The notes under the pieces are model-generated. The model saw only the letters and a list, made by a program, of their open reading frames with translations. It was not told the DNA's origin and did not search any database. Shown here piece after piece: positions 10,795 to 22,318 of a stretch of 64,000 nt of DNA. This DNA is from Corinectria fuckeliana (taxonomy: Eukaryota > Ascomycota > Sordariomycetes > Hypocreales > Nectriaceae): positions 62,001-126,000 of the forward strand of contig WPDH01000084.1 in NCBI GenBank assembly GCA_019137255.1. Direction: 5' to 3'. Both the position numbers and the translations under genes were made by a program. Position 1 is the stretch's first letter. Each line of letters begins with the position of its first letter.

Positions 10795-11516
10795 ATGTGG
10801 GGGCCTATTATGAGCGAGCAGCACCTCGACTGAGGACCTGTATTATACAGTACCGGAGCGAGTACTTGAATGTGACAACACCGCCGATGAACAAATATAT
10901 TTGGATACGCATATTGAGAGACATGAGACAACTGGTAATCTACGCCGAGAAATCAATTAGCCGCACTGTCTCACGCCCCGTTCTTCGTGCCTTAGGTGTG
11001 GCGTCGCCGCAGAACGGGAGCGATAAGATCGGCCGGGCGCATGTTCGGAGCACCCGGCACAAGCAGTACAATGTGGATGCGCTCAGTGCTCCACAAGAGC
11101 TGTGGGCTAAGGTAGTTAGTTGGTTAGGTGCCTCGGTGCGTCTTACAGCGCCGAATGCGCCGAATGCGCCAACACCAGGCTGCTCCACTCAGCAATGACT
11201 TCACCAACCTCCCTCAACCTCCCACCCGCGGCCGTCCCCAATTGTGTGCGTCTCTTTCCCCTTAGCCACTGCATTCTTCCGGGCTCTGCTACATCTCCAG
11301 TCCGCAGCGGTAGCTTTACTTGCTCAGTGCCCTGGCGCGCCTTGCGCTCTCGTCTACCGACACTGACTGCGTGCATTGCATCGTGCCCTCGGTTACGAGT
11401 CCCTCTGACGACGCTCGTCAATCTGCCTCGACCAGGACGCCGTCGCAGATCTCGACGACCCAACCAGCTGCGCGATAAACACAGCGAGCGTGCTCCTCAC
11501 GCCTACGCACGTCACA
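10795..11516. other. Intergenic region upstream of MVP1
   Basis: The 3' flank of uL15m and the promoter/5' UTR of MVP1. No gene is recognisable. Confidence 0.5.
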
Positions 11517-14038
11517 ATGTCCCTTTTTGGATCGTCGCCGCCCGACGACGAACCCACGATGGTGACGTCGCCCAGCCCTGCAAGGGTCGGCGGCGGCCTC
11601 TTCGATGCCGACGATGAATCTCCGAATAAGGCCTCATCCGGCAGCCTCTTCGCCGACGACAGCGGCCACGACGGCGGCTCGCCTTGGGACATGCCCACGC
11701 CGCGCAAGCAGCTGAGCCGCGCCGACCTGATCCGCAACCTGCTGCCTGCCTCGGCCGTGCCCGACAGCTACATCGAGACGTTCGACATCGCCCTGCGCGA
11801 GGACGGCGCCGCGGGTCGGGTCCCGGCCGGCGCTATCGCGAAGCTCTTTGCTGCTGCCCGGCTCGGCGTCGATGCCCAGGCCCGCATCATGTCCCTGGTG
11901 GTTCCCGGAGGCGGCGATGTTGCGCTGGGGCGGGACGAGTTCAATGTCCTGTTGGCGCTGGTTGGCCTGGCGCAGGAGGGCGAGATCATCAGCCTTGACG
12001 GCGTGGACGAGCGACGTCGCAGTAAGTGCATGCTCACTCATTGTTCCCTATCAACCAGCCCACTTTGCACCGCAATCTGCTTTGCAACAAACTGGCGACT
12101 GATGGAGTTGTTTGCTCTCATGCTGTCTGCCTTATCGTATCGCATTGCATCAGATCAGTGGACTCATGTCCCCCGGCGGTTTGTGGGGACACTACCATAT
12201 ACAGCTAATAACTCATTTCGTTGGCAGACCTACCGGAACCTAAGCTCCCCGGAATCACCGCCGAGCCCGTCCTACCTCCCGTGGGCGAGCTTTCAGCAAA
12301 GCCTCCCCAGACACCTCCCAAAGACACGCCACCGACTCCCCGGCAACCCAAGCTGCCCCGACCGGCCATGGCCGACCCCGACGATGACCCATGGAACACA
12401 CCCGATCTGCACAAGACCCATGATCACCATCCCGCCAAGCCCAACGGCACCCGTCATCACGACACGAACGGTAACACCGGCTTCGTCGAGCCGCCCGTGA
12501 CGACTTCCATCACCATTCCGGCCATCACCCAGTACGCGTCACCTACCTCCCCGCCTACCGCGAACGGACGGCAGCAGGCTGCCACCACCACCAGCGCCGG
12601 CGCCGCCCCAGCCCCCGGTGTATGGGGCTACTTTGATGGAAACAATGCTACCGCCGGAGGCTTTGGCGAGACGCCGCACAGTTCCGACCCGAATCCGTTC
12701 GGTGGACCTGACCGTACGCCTAGCGGCAACCCGCCGCCCGGTCTTCCGCAACGTCAGACCATCGGCAGGTCTAGTCAGAGTGTTGAGGAGAACGTCATTG
12801 TGACTCTGATGCCGGAGAAGGAGGGCATTTTCATGTTCCAGCACCACAACTACGAAGTCTCCAGTCTGCGCCGTGGCAGCAAGGTCATTCGCCGATACAG
12901 CGACTTTGTCTGGCTGCTGGACTGCCTCCACAAGCGATATCCGTTCCGAATCCTACCGCTGCTCCCGCCCAAGCGCATGGGCGTCAATGGCAGCCATCTG
13001 TCCAACGACGGCGCTTTTATTGAGAAGCGGAGGAGGGGCCTGGCCAGGTTCTTGAATGCTATTGTGCGACACCCTGTGTTGAACCAGGAGCAGCTGGTTA
13101 TCATGTTTCTGACCGTCCCTACGGTATGTCGCCTTTGCCTTTGTGACGGTGTGTCCATTGACCCTAACAGGACGAACAGGAACTGGCTGTTTGGCGCAAG
13201 CAGGCCACGATTTCTGTTCAGGACGAGTTTGCCGACCGATCGTTGCTTCCGGGTCTCGAAGATTCGCTCCCCCCCAACCTCGAGGAGCTTTTCGAACGAA
13301 CCCGAGCCGGTATCCGACGCTCCGCTGAGCTGTACATCACCATCTGCAACATCATGGATCGCCTTGTCAAGCGGACTGAGGGTGTGGCGGCTGACCACGC
13401 TCGCATTGCGCTGTCTCTGGCGTCCCTTACCGAAGCCTCGGCCGATACGTATGCGACGGACACCAACGAGGTTCCTCTTCTCAACGACGGCCTCGTGGCG
13501 ATGAGCAAGCACCTGCGGACATGCCAGGCTCTGATGGAGGACGAGAGCCGAGGGTGGGACGAGGGCGTGTTGGAGGACCTGAAGCGACAGCGCGATGCGC
13601 TGGTGAGCATGCGGGAGATGTTTGAGAGGCGAGAGCGGTTGGACAAGGACAACATCCCTTACCTTGAACGGAGGATCCAGACGAACGAGACGAAGCTGGC
13701 CAACTTGAGATCCAAGCCAGAGGGCTTGGTGAAGCCTGGCGAGATTGAAAAGGTGGCCGAGAACATCATCAAGGTGGGTTCCACAACGTCTGGCCGGCGT
13801 GGTGTGAGTCGCTAACAAGAGAAAATAGGACAAGGAATCCATCGTCCAGCAACACAACCGGTCCGTCTTCGTCAAGGAGTGCGTCCGCGACGAGCTCGTC
13901 ACGTTCCAGTCGACGCAGTATCATGTCAGTCGCTGGAACCAGGACTGGGCCGGGGAACGAGTCAAGTACGCAGAGATGCTGGCCGACAACTGGCGACGGT
14001 TGCTGGACGAGCTCGAGGGGATGCCGCTAGGCGAATAG
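11517..14038 (+). CDS. mvp1: Sorting nexin MVP1 (SNX8-like, PX and BAR domains)
   Basis: An endosomal sorting nexin acting in retromer-linked membrane recycling and vacuolar protein sorting. The model is join(11517..12021, 12228..13123, 13171..13773, 13829..14038), 737 residues. The N-terminal ~350 residues hold a short helical EH-like segment (SRADLIRNLLPASAVPDSY) and a long Pro/Thr-rich linker. The PX domain starts near residue 355 (ENVIVTLMPEKEGIFMFQHH) with the phosphoinositide-binding RRYSDFVWLLDCL and LLPPKR. The C-terminal ~240 residues are helical (ELFERTRAGIRRSAELYIT onward) and end NWRRLLDELEGMP, as in MVP1-type BAR regions. Length and domain order fit filamentous fungal orthologues. 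The ATG at 11517 starts the conserved M-S-L-F-G-x-S-P-P sequence. Confidence 0.92.
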
Positions 14039-15120
14039 AGCCCGCCAGAGAGCCACCGCACGACGTGCTGTTTGGGATCTGCCGGCAGCAGGGTGGATGA
14101 GGAGGGCGCTCGGAAGAAGACGCCGTGGAAGGCAGTTAGGTGGTCTTGAAGAGTGTATACCGAAGGACCAACGAGGGGCGATTTTCTCTAGGGAAATGAA
14201 CCTCTAGAGAAACGATCTGGGAAGTCTCCGGGTTCGAATTGGTTTGGTTTCGTTGCACGGATCATACTGGAAGAGCAGGAGTACGCAACACGCGTAAGCA
14301 GAAGGGAGGAGAAGAATACGTCTGGGAGACGGAGATGGATATGGAGATGGAAATGGAGATGGGGGGAAAGCATGTGGCTGTCAGCACGATACCCTTCGTT
14401 TGTTTGTTAGCTTTTGCAGTATGGATAGTCCTTTTGATAATAGGCACGAGTATGTATGCACATATATCTACACTGTTTTGCTGTACTCTTGCTGGCTGGA
14501 AGACAAAATTAACATTTGCCGAAACCCGAAATCTTGAATCGGCAAATGACAGACTTTGTCCTGTCATGGGGCTAGCTAAGAGAGACACTTGTTCTGGGTC
14601 TTCGCGGAATCGAGAGCAGGCTGCTTCAAAAGTTGGATCGTGTAGCACATGAAAGAGATGCCAGTGTTGGTTCCGTAATTACCAGTGTCTCCGAGGGCGT
14701 TGTTGTCGACTTGCGGCAGGTCTGCGTAATCCCGAGAGAGGCGCAGGCCTCTACTTGAGGAAACCGTCAAAGGCCACCAGGGTTCCTTTGAACCCTTGGC
14801 AATAAGGGTATTGCAATGTTCTCTAGGAAGCCAACTACAAAGCGTTTAGATATCTCTCTCTAGGTAACCTTGATTGCTCTTCCCCGAAAGCTTATCTCGC
14901 ACCCGCAGCAGATATAAAAGCCTGGCCCCTCCCGGTAAGCTAACGAGCCATCCTTCCTTTTCAACAACACGTCGACTTCAACACAATCCCAACTTCTGTT
15001 TTGTGTATTTTCAGCCTTTGCTTGATTCTACTCAGCTTGCATCTGAACTTGACGACTTTGGATAAACTTCCCAGCTGTGGAGATGCTTCCTTGAGGATAT
15101 CCCATCCCTATCCAGGCACC
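14039..15120. promoter_or_regulatory. Intergenic region with a TATA box upstream of the second metallophosphoesterase
   Basis: The sequence gatataaaag at 14911-14920 is a good TATA box about 200 bp before the ATG at 15121. A short purine hexamer repeat (atggag variants) lies at about 14333-14361. On the - strand 14576-14770 a 64-residue open frame is present; I do not recognise it and do not call it a gene. Confidence 0.5.
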
Positions 15121-16206
15121 ATGGCATCTATTAAAACTCGCTTCCTCATCATCTCAGATACCCACGGAATGGGTTTCTCTCCTGAACGTCACCCGAACCA
15201 CCGCGCAGATGTCGCAATTCACTGCGGCGACCTCACCGAGGAGTCCAAAGTCTCCGAGTTCCGGACATCTCTCCAGCTTCTCAAGAGCCTCGATGCACCT
15301 TTGAAGCTGGTCATAGCCGGGAACCATGACTTCACCCTGGACATACCCATGTTCAAGAAAAAAGTCGCCGAAGTCCGCCCTCCACTAGAGCCAGAGCTCG
15401 TAGAGAGGGAATACGGTGCGTGGGGGGAGGTGAAGGCCATGTTTGACGACGCAAGGGATGCAGGAGTTATCTTCCTAGACGAAGGAACTCACACTTTTGT
15501 CCTGGATAACGGGGCAGTTCTGACAGTTTTTGCGAGTCCTTCTACGCCTTCGTTGGGTGACTGGGGGTTTCAACATCACCCACAGGAGGGGCATGATTAC
15601 CCTGTCAAAGACGGCACAGATGTATTCATCACGCATGGGCCGCCCAAGGGAATCATGGACCTGACGGATGCCAGAAAAAGGGCCGGGTGCCCCGATCTCT
15701 TCGCCGCTGCAGCTAGAAGGCGCCCCAAGTTGCACTGTTTCGGCCACATCCACGAAGGGTGGGGAGCAAAGCTGGTGGCCTGGAAGAACAAGACCAGTGA
15801 GATCCCTTCGCACTTCTCAGACATCGACAATGACAAGACTGTCATCATCGAAAATCTCGCTGGGCTCAGGAGGTCCAAGTATGACGACGAAGAAGCGGCC
15901 AAGGAAAAGGCACGAAAGGCCAGTGCTCTCCTCGAGGACAGATGCTGCCGGACAAGCCATTGCACCGGAGACGAAAGCCCGCTCGAGGAAAGAAGGCAGA
16001 CATTGTTTGTCAACGCAGCAATCAAGAGCGACCAAGAGCAGCCAACGCAGCTTCCTTGGCTAGTGGACATCGAGCTCCAACCAGCGCCAAAGGGCAACCC
16101 GGCGACAGGAACGGGTCGGAAGAGAAAACTCTCACTGGTAGGCGGAGATGATGGCATCGCGTCACATGTGGATAAGAGAAGGACCTCCAGTAATGACAGA
16201 AGCTAA
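15121..16206 (+). CDS. Metallophosphoesterase, MPPED/239AB-like
   Basis: A single-exon gene of 361 residues. The catalytic blocks are IISDTHGMG (D-x-H), HCGDLTEE (G-D), IAGNHDFTLD (G-N-H-D), FITHGPPKG (His) and CFGHIHEGWG (G-H-x-H). SDTHG, GNHDFTLD and HGPP(K/R)G together are typical of the MPPED1/MPPED2 group rather than the type at 8189. The final ~120 residues are polar and poorly conserved in appearance. Substrate and pathway are unknown. The start at 15121 sits in a good context (accATGg) and directly precedes the first catalytic block; the same frame is open upstream without conservation. Confidence 0.87.
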   Translation: MASIKTRFLIISDTHGMGFSPERHPNHRADVAIHCGDLTEESKVSEFRTSLQLLKSLDAPLKLVIAGNHDFTLDIPMFKKKVAEVRPPLEPELVEREYGAWGEVKAMFDDARDAGVIFLDEGTHTFVLDNGAVLTVFASPSTPSLGDWGFQHHPQEGHDYPVKDGTDVFITHGPPKGIMDLTDARKRAGCPDLFAAAARRRPKLHCFGHIHEGWGAKLVAWKNKTSEIPSHFSDIDNDKTVIIENLAGLRRSKYDDEEAAKEKARKASALLEDRCCRTSHCTGDESPLEERRQTLFVNAAIKSDQEQPTQLPWLVDIELQPAPKGNPATGTGRKRKLSLVGGDDGIASHVDKRRTSSNDRS

Positions 16207-16651
16207 GCTAATAAGCGGCTGTGAAGGGACAGAAGATGTGGCAGGAGCTTTAGATAGAGAGGCAACCCCTGATTTTGGTTGAGCCTTCCACTGCGCCTAG
16301 TAAGGGAATAGTCAAAACATGTCCCGTGGTGCATTTCCATCCGATGCTTCCTCTCTTTAGACATACAAAATATTAATGTTTGTACAATTTCTTTTTGGTC
16401 TCTCCCAGTGGCCCAACTTGCTTCAGACCTCCCTGGCCCTCCACACATCTCCAGTAAGTACACAACCTTCGGTAGCTTCTCACACTCCCATCCCCGTTCC
16501 ATGGCAACATTTTCGTTGCGGTGTTGAAAGACTGGGCCTACCGCTTCTCTGCAGTCTTTTTCATACGTTCTGGTTACATATTGACTTGAAGCTAACATTC
16601 TCAGGTACTCTGCAAAACCGCACTCGTCTCCTACCTCCGAACCAGCCAGCC
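16207..16651. other. Intergenic region
   Basis: Between the metallophosphoesterase and a damaged nucleotidyltransferase-like gene. Nothing recognisable. Confidence 0.4.
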
Positions 16652-17269
16652 ATGCCGAGACCAACCATCGTTTCTCCGACAATTCGCGAGGCACTCTTCG
16701 AGTGCTTCTGCGCAACCACCCACCTTGTCCGGCCGGAACTGCGACGTCAACTAGTACTAGTTGGCGGCGCAGCCAGCATTGCCCACTCCTCGGTATAGAA
16801 AACCGAAGACGTGGATGTTGCGGCGCCTCTGGACCTCATAACCGAGATTCTAGAGGCTGTTTCAGCCGGCGCCCCTAGTTTTAACATCGAGTCCGACGGC
16901 ACGATCTCGTTCGATGCACCGCAAGGCTTCCGAGTCCGAGTAGACCTCATTCAGATCGGCGGCGGTTGTATCGAACGGATCCACGTGGCAGAACCCTTCC
17001 TGGAGGGTTCCGTCGCGTCCAAGTTGGACTTGTTGAGATTGCGGGCCGTGACGGTGGTTGATCGGGGAAGCGACGGTGAGGTTCTCGACTTCGCATGGCT
17101 GTTGTCGGAGGTGGCGAGTGCGGGCCAAGCTCTACCAGAGTTAGACCAGGACGAACTAGAGTGTGTGGTTGGTGCTGGGGAGTCGAGTCTGTCGATTTTG
17201 GGCCGCTGGGTTTTAGTTTCTGTTTTGGGGCTGCATAACTATATAGGGGGGCTGAGGCTTTTGGGTTAA
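16652..17269 (+). pseudogene. Nucleotidyltransferase-fold protein interrupted by an in-frame TAG
   Basis: The frame from the ATG at 16652 gives a helical start, then LVLVGGAASIAHSSV. It hits TAG at 16796-16798 and continues in the same frame as KTEDVDVAAPLDLITEILEA through to TAA at 17267. A hydrophobic strand plus Gly-Gly and then a D-x-D (E-D-V-D-V) a short distance later is the active-site layout of small nucleotidyltransferase-fold proteins, and the stop falls between the two halves. Without the stop the product would be about 205 residues. Either the gene is dead, the base is a sequence error, or the two parts are read separately. The family assignment is by motif only. Confidence 0.55.
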
Positions 17270-17877
17270 TTCATACATTACCATGGGATACTGATATTAC
17301 GTGAGTGGCCTTCAAGGTTAAGATTCCCATGTGATCTGGTCGTCGCAAGACATGATGATTCCTGCAGGTGTTCAAGGTATGGGCTGGACATCTTGACAGT
17401 GTTTACCGGTAACAAGGTCCTCCGGGATAGCCTCCCGAAGCACTATTAATGCTCCAAGCATGGCCCTCTCAGTAGTTCTCTTTTCGTGTCATTTGGCTTT
17501 CTGCACCGTCCCCTAGCCCATCGATGCCCCGTAACACCAACTTCCCCAGGATTTACCCCGAGCCGCCAGCCCTCGATAGATCAAGCTATCTAGATCAGCT
17601 TCATCTTGTCTTAGTGCGATGCTGCTCCGCAAGTCGGCGCCATCTCCGTCACCCCCGCCAACCCCACCACCTCCGCCATCTCCGTAGATCGGGCCATCAT
17701 CTTTGGGCCTCTTCTTCTCCGGTACATGCACGCTTGACGCTGGGCCTAGTACTTATGCCGTTGGAGATTTGATAGCAGAGTTGCATTTGAGCGCCTCTCT
17801 GATATCAACCTGTGGATCAGTATTCTTCTTCTAAAAGTTGTTTAATTCGGTTTATCGACACTCTCAGTACCGCCGCA
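17270..17877. other. Intergenic region upstream of the fusion hydrolase gene
   Basis: No gene is recognisable. It presumably contains the promoter of the gene starting at 17878. Confidence 0.4.
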
Positions 17878-19761
17878 ATGGGCTCCGTCAAACCTCGTCT
17901 CACGCAGTATGCTGCTTTCGTGCCCTCCGAGACTGGCCTTGCTCGGATTGGACACTACGATATTGTGGCCAAGACTATCCAACCTTTGTCTTTCACCTCG
18001 GGAACGCCCGTCTCGGACCTATACCAGGTCATCGAGTCTGGCTCTTCCAAGATTATCGCAGATGGGGCACCTATCCCCATTGCGGATGTAAAGCTGCTAC
18101 CCCCCATCTCTGGCCGGGATGTTCTAGCAGTGGGGAAGAACTACATGGAGCATGCCAAGGAGTTCAACAGCTCCGGCTACGATAGCTCCGACAAGACTGA
18201 TCGCCCAAGCCACCCAGTCATCTTTACCAAAAGGGCCACGTCCATTATCGCAGACGGCGAGGAAATCCTTCCTCATCCCTCTTTTACGGAAACCGTCGAT
18301 TATGAAGGCGAAATCGGTGTCATCATCGGCAAGCCTGGCTTCCGTATCGACGAGGACAGGGCGCTGGAGCACGTTTGGGGCTACACCATCATCAATGACA
18401 TGACAGCGCGCGAGCGCCAGAGGGATCACAAGCAATTCTTCATCGGAAAGTCTCCAGATACCTTCTGCCCTATTGTCAGTCACTCGATGCTACGTTTTCA
18501 GTTGTGGAACTAACAGTCTCAGGGCCCCGTTGCTGTGCCAAAAGAGGATTTGCCATCGACTCTTCAACTCGAGACTCGTGTCAACGGAGAGCTTCGGCAA
18601 AATGCTACAAGCAAGGACCTCATCTTTTCCATTGCGACCCTTATCAAGACAATTTCCGAGGGTCAGACTCTCCAGCCAGGTGACGTTATTGCCACAGGAA
18701 CAGTGAGCGGAAACCAAAATGCATTATCCTTGAATGTCTAGGTTGACTCCTTTCCTCAGCCTGCCGGAGTAGGGATTGGAAAGAAACCTCCCGTCTTTCT
18801 TCAATCCGGTGACGAAGTCGCGGTTTCCATCACCGGGCTTGGTACGTTGCGAAACAAAATCGCCGCATCGACTGCTGCCAACTACACGACTAGCCAAATC
18901 ACCTGCGGGACATCTTTCAAGTTGATCAACTCAGCGAAGTCGCTCGGCAGCAGTTCCGGGCTTACGCGTCTCAACGGAAAGAAGTTGAATTACCAGAGAA
19001 CTGGCTCAGGCAACGAGCACTTGGTTTTCGTCCATGGCCTTGGAGGAACACTAGACTACTGGACTCCTCTCATCTCGAGTCTCTCCTTGGCCAGCTCTGG
19101 GGCCTACACGCTTCATCTCTTTGATTTGGAAGGCCACGGTCTCAGCCCTACGCATCCTTTAAGCGACCTGACCATTGAGTCTTTTGCCGCCGACATTCGA
19201 TCCATCTTTGAAGCTGCCCAGACGATCGGGTCTAACCCGGCCACGCTTTTCGCGCACTCACTCGGCTGCTTGGCAGCACTCAGATTCACGCTGGACAACC
19301 CGGAGCTCGTGAAGAAGCTTGTGCTGGTCGGACCACCACCTTCGCCGCTCCCTGACGCCGCGGCCAGCGGGATGTACGCTCGCGCAGCTCTCGCGAGAGG
19401 CGAGGGGATGAAGGCGGTTGTCGACGCTGTTGCCAACACGGGCACCTCGGAGAAGTCGAAGAAGTCCAACCCGGTAGCGGTCACGGCGGTCAGACTGAGT
19501 CTTTTGGGTCAGGATCCGGAGTCATACGCCAAGGCTTGCTGGGCGCTCGCGAGGGCTACGCAAGCCCTGCCGGTTGAGTCGCTCAATGTGAAGACGTTGA
19601 TCATCACTGGTGATGAGGACAAGGTGTCACCACCGGCCTTGTGCGAGAAGTATGCTTCGGCCATTAAAGATGCTCGGGTTGTTGTGCTGAAGGGTGTTGG
19701 AAATTGGCATGTATTCGAAGATGCAAATGGAGTGAGCCAGGCTGTCCAAGAGTTTCTCTAG
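17878..19761 (+). CDS. Fusion protein: fumarylacetoacetate hydrolase-family domain plus alpha/beta hydrolase
   Basis: The model is join(17878..18474, 18523..18702, 18760..19761), 592 residues. Residues 1 to about 310 are an FAH-family domain: SGRDVLAVGKNYMEHAKEF, then DYEGEIGVIIGK with the metal-binding Glu-x-Glu, NDMTARERQ, GDVIATGT and, after intron 2, PAGVGIGKKPP and SGDEVAVSITGLGTLRNKI. About 25 residues later an alpha/beta hydrolase begins in the same exon: VFVHGLGGTLDYW (oxyanion region), AHSLGC (Ser nucleophile elbow), ITGDEDKVSPP (acid) and GNWHVFED (His). FAH-family enzymes cleave or isomerise oxo-acids in aromatic breakdown, and the hydrolase resembles 3-oxoadipate enol-lactonase-type enzymes, so a two-step catabolic enzyme is plausible but inferred. 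Intron 1 (18475-18522) and intron 2 (18703-18759) both lie within the FAH part. Confidence 0.85.
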
Positions 19762-20142
19762 TTATGCTGTAGATATAATTGTGGCCTCAAGTACAGCATC
19801 TACCTGCTAGTTCGACCGTGTCCTGTCTACTGTCTTGCCTCTATCTATGTGCAAGGATGTTAACAAAGTCTGAAAACAAAAACATAAACACTGTGAGAGT
19901 ATCTTAATAGATCTTAGCCGCTCTTACACTTATTCTAAACCACTTTAGTTACTCCTATTCTTAGTACGTTCCTATATATTAATATGTTAGCTTTCTAGTA
20001 AAAGCGTTAAAACTACTAGATATAGCAAAATGAAGGAAAATATTGGGAGCGTCCCGCTCTCAGCACACCAACTATGCGCAGAATTTCCTTGCTTTGTTTA
20101 GCGACAGACCTAGATTTGATGACTAGGATGCATTGGCATTGA
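19762..20142. repeat. Intergenic region with a short AT-rich, RIP-like patch
   Basis: At about 19900-20035 the sequence shifts abruptly to TA-rich composition resembling the decayed transposons elsewhere in the window, then returns to normal. It may be a remnant of a small repeat; no boundaries or target duplication are readable. Confidence 0.35.
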
Positions 20143-21435
20143 TTAATCTTTTTCAAGTAAGTCGAACCACTCCGGTATTTCTTTCACAAGACTCCACATA
20201 TACTTCTCCAACCTGGTCGCACACTTCGAGTACACGGTTGTTGCATCATTGTACTTGCGACAATTGTTGAAGATCAACTTGAGATCGCTGACGAGGTCCT
20301 TCGGCGCAGCATAATGATCATGCTCCAATCTTTCCAGCGCAGTTGACAGATCCATTGGTGATACAATGACATTGTAATAATCGGGGACGTCGTCTCTGTT
20401 GACCGGATGGAGGAATGGCCATGCTTGTTTGTGGTTTTGGACTTGATACAGAAAACGTCTCATTTCAGCGAAATGAGGTCCGTGGCGTGGTTGACGTGCC
20501 AGTTCGTCCATGTCTGGAGACCAGCCAGTTGCCCGAATGGCTGGGATAGAGAGGGGATCGATTGGAGTGACAATACCGTTGGCCCATTGCTGAGGCGGCC
20601 GATGGACGATATGGCTCTTGCTCAAAGGCCGTATTTTGGCGAGTATAGTTTCCTTTTGTTTGAGAAGCATACGACCAACTTCCAGATAGCGTGTTCGGGG
20701 AAGCATAGAACATTGCATAAGCGTTCCTCCTTCGTAATCTTTGATATACCCCATCCAGACCGACTTTTCGAGAGTAATTTCTTTGGTGAAGCCTTGCTTT
20801 TGGAAATACCCAGTCGCATAGTTATCAGCCTAAGTTAGAAAATGCATGACCGGGGAAGTAGCTTTGACATAATCCTTTAAATGGGCCATGAGATGCGCGC
20901 CGTAACCTTTGACCTGCTGATCAGATGAGACGGCGCAAAAGACAATTTCAGCAAACTTGCGGTCTCGGAATGCTCGGAATGATATGCCGCCGATGACCTC
21001 GAGAGGCTTCTTGACAATGGCCATGGACAAATGATTACGGTCGTAGACGAGACGTGCGATGTAGTCTTTGGGCATTTTCGGAAGTTGCTTTTGAAATAGG
21101 CATTTGAGGCCTGTGAGGATAATCATGCTCTCTCTGGCGCCATCGTTGGCAACAACTCGGAATTCTATCTCGCCATTTCGTTCTTCTAGAACAGCAGGCT
21201 TTGGAAAAATCAAATTGCTTCCTAATGCTTAAAAGCACTAACATACCCTGTCTGGGAAAGGAATCCTCGGGGTCGTATCTAGAGGCTGCACATCCAGTTC
21301 TTTCGACTCATCATGAGACGTCTTGATTCGTTTGGCATCGGACGCGGTCTCCAGTTCTTCGGAAGCAGGACGCTTCGAGGCGAGGAGATTTGGCCCGTCG
21401 TCGGCTGAAAATGCTTGCGACTCTTCGCCGTCCAT
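20143..21435 (-). pseudogene. GCN5-like histone acetyltransferase with bromodomain, broken by an in-frame TAG
   Basis: Exon 1 is 21247-21435 (63 residues ending RIPFPDR). A 48-bp intron (21199-21246, acceptor AAG) leads into exon 2 at 20143-21198, starting PAVLEERNGEIEF. The acetyltransferase core is present: IVFCAVSSDQQVKGYGAHLM (acetyl-CoA loop), then VMHFLT, then TAG at 20830-20832 where GCN5 proteins have Tyr, then ADNYATGYFQKQGF in the same frame. The C-terminal bromodomain follows (HPVNRDDVPDYYNVI, IFNNCRKYND) and ends at TAA 20143. Everything else is intact, giving a would-be protein of about 414 residues. The bromodomain region looks more diverged than an orthologous SAGA GCN5 should, so this may be a second, decaying copy. 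A 39-nt segment ending at the TAG begins with GT and could be removed in frame, but it is shorter than usual fungal introns. Confidence 0.7.
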
Positions 21436-22318
21436 TTATGCTGATTGCCGGCGCATCTAGACTTCCGGTGGATAACAGTAAGACCAGTAGATGTGTTGTT
21501 GCCTTTGCACAGTTCGTGGGATGTGATGTGACTTGGATTTATAGCCGAGACGCTTGAACGTTGATCCGAAATGCTCCACACTCTGATGCACGCAGAGCCA
21601 TGGACTTTAGCGAACGGTGAAGTAATCCGCTTAATCTCGGCACTCTATGCCTGCGTACGTTTACAATCATGCTGGTATGAAGTCGGGTCGCTTGTGTGTT
21701 CGATGAATGCTGTTGACGGCGCGATGGCTTGCTTTGCGTGTTTTAGGTAGAGCTCGGCCGGTGTTTGTTGTCGCCTGCTAAGGCTTCGTGTTGCATCCAT
21801 CCCATGGCGTTGAAAATGAAGTTGATGAAGGTTTGAAAGGCGGAGAAAGGGGACGCTGGGGAAGCAAACTCAACGCCAATTGCTAGGTTACTCGTAGGCT
21901 CCCCCCCTTCCCCACGACTGGGCCCCTTGAGTTACCCACTCAGCATCATCACTAGTTGAAGCCCACCATACGTGACCTTTGTCGGACTGTGAACGGAGCG
22001 GGGATGATGAGTCAAGATACGCGGTGGTGGACGGGATGATACGCGGCGATGGCGGCCAGTCGCAGGATGAGGCTAAAGCAGGAAGACCCATGTAAACGCA
22101 AATCAAGCGGGGGTCACTGCAAGCGGACCGACCCGTGGGTCATAAATCCGGGGAAACGAGACGGCCGTTTATCACCGAAGCTTTTAATGAACCACTGGTG
22201 ATCGAGCTTTATATCCTAGAATACTTCGTATGCTACTAAAGCCAGGACTCCAAAGCTAGAATCTCGAGCCAGAAACCTCGAGCCAAAATCTAGAGCCGGA
22301 ACATCAAGTCAGAAGAAG
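21436..22318. other. Intergenic region
   Basis: Lies between two divergent damaged genes. No coding signal is recognisable. A short cluster of similar phrases (ctagaatctcgagccag variants) occurs near 22255-22310. Confidence 0.4.

Noticed and set aside
14576..14770. 64-residue - strand frame possibly a gene remnant
   Set aside because: Too short and no family recognised; no splice-linked neighbours.
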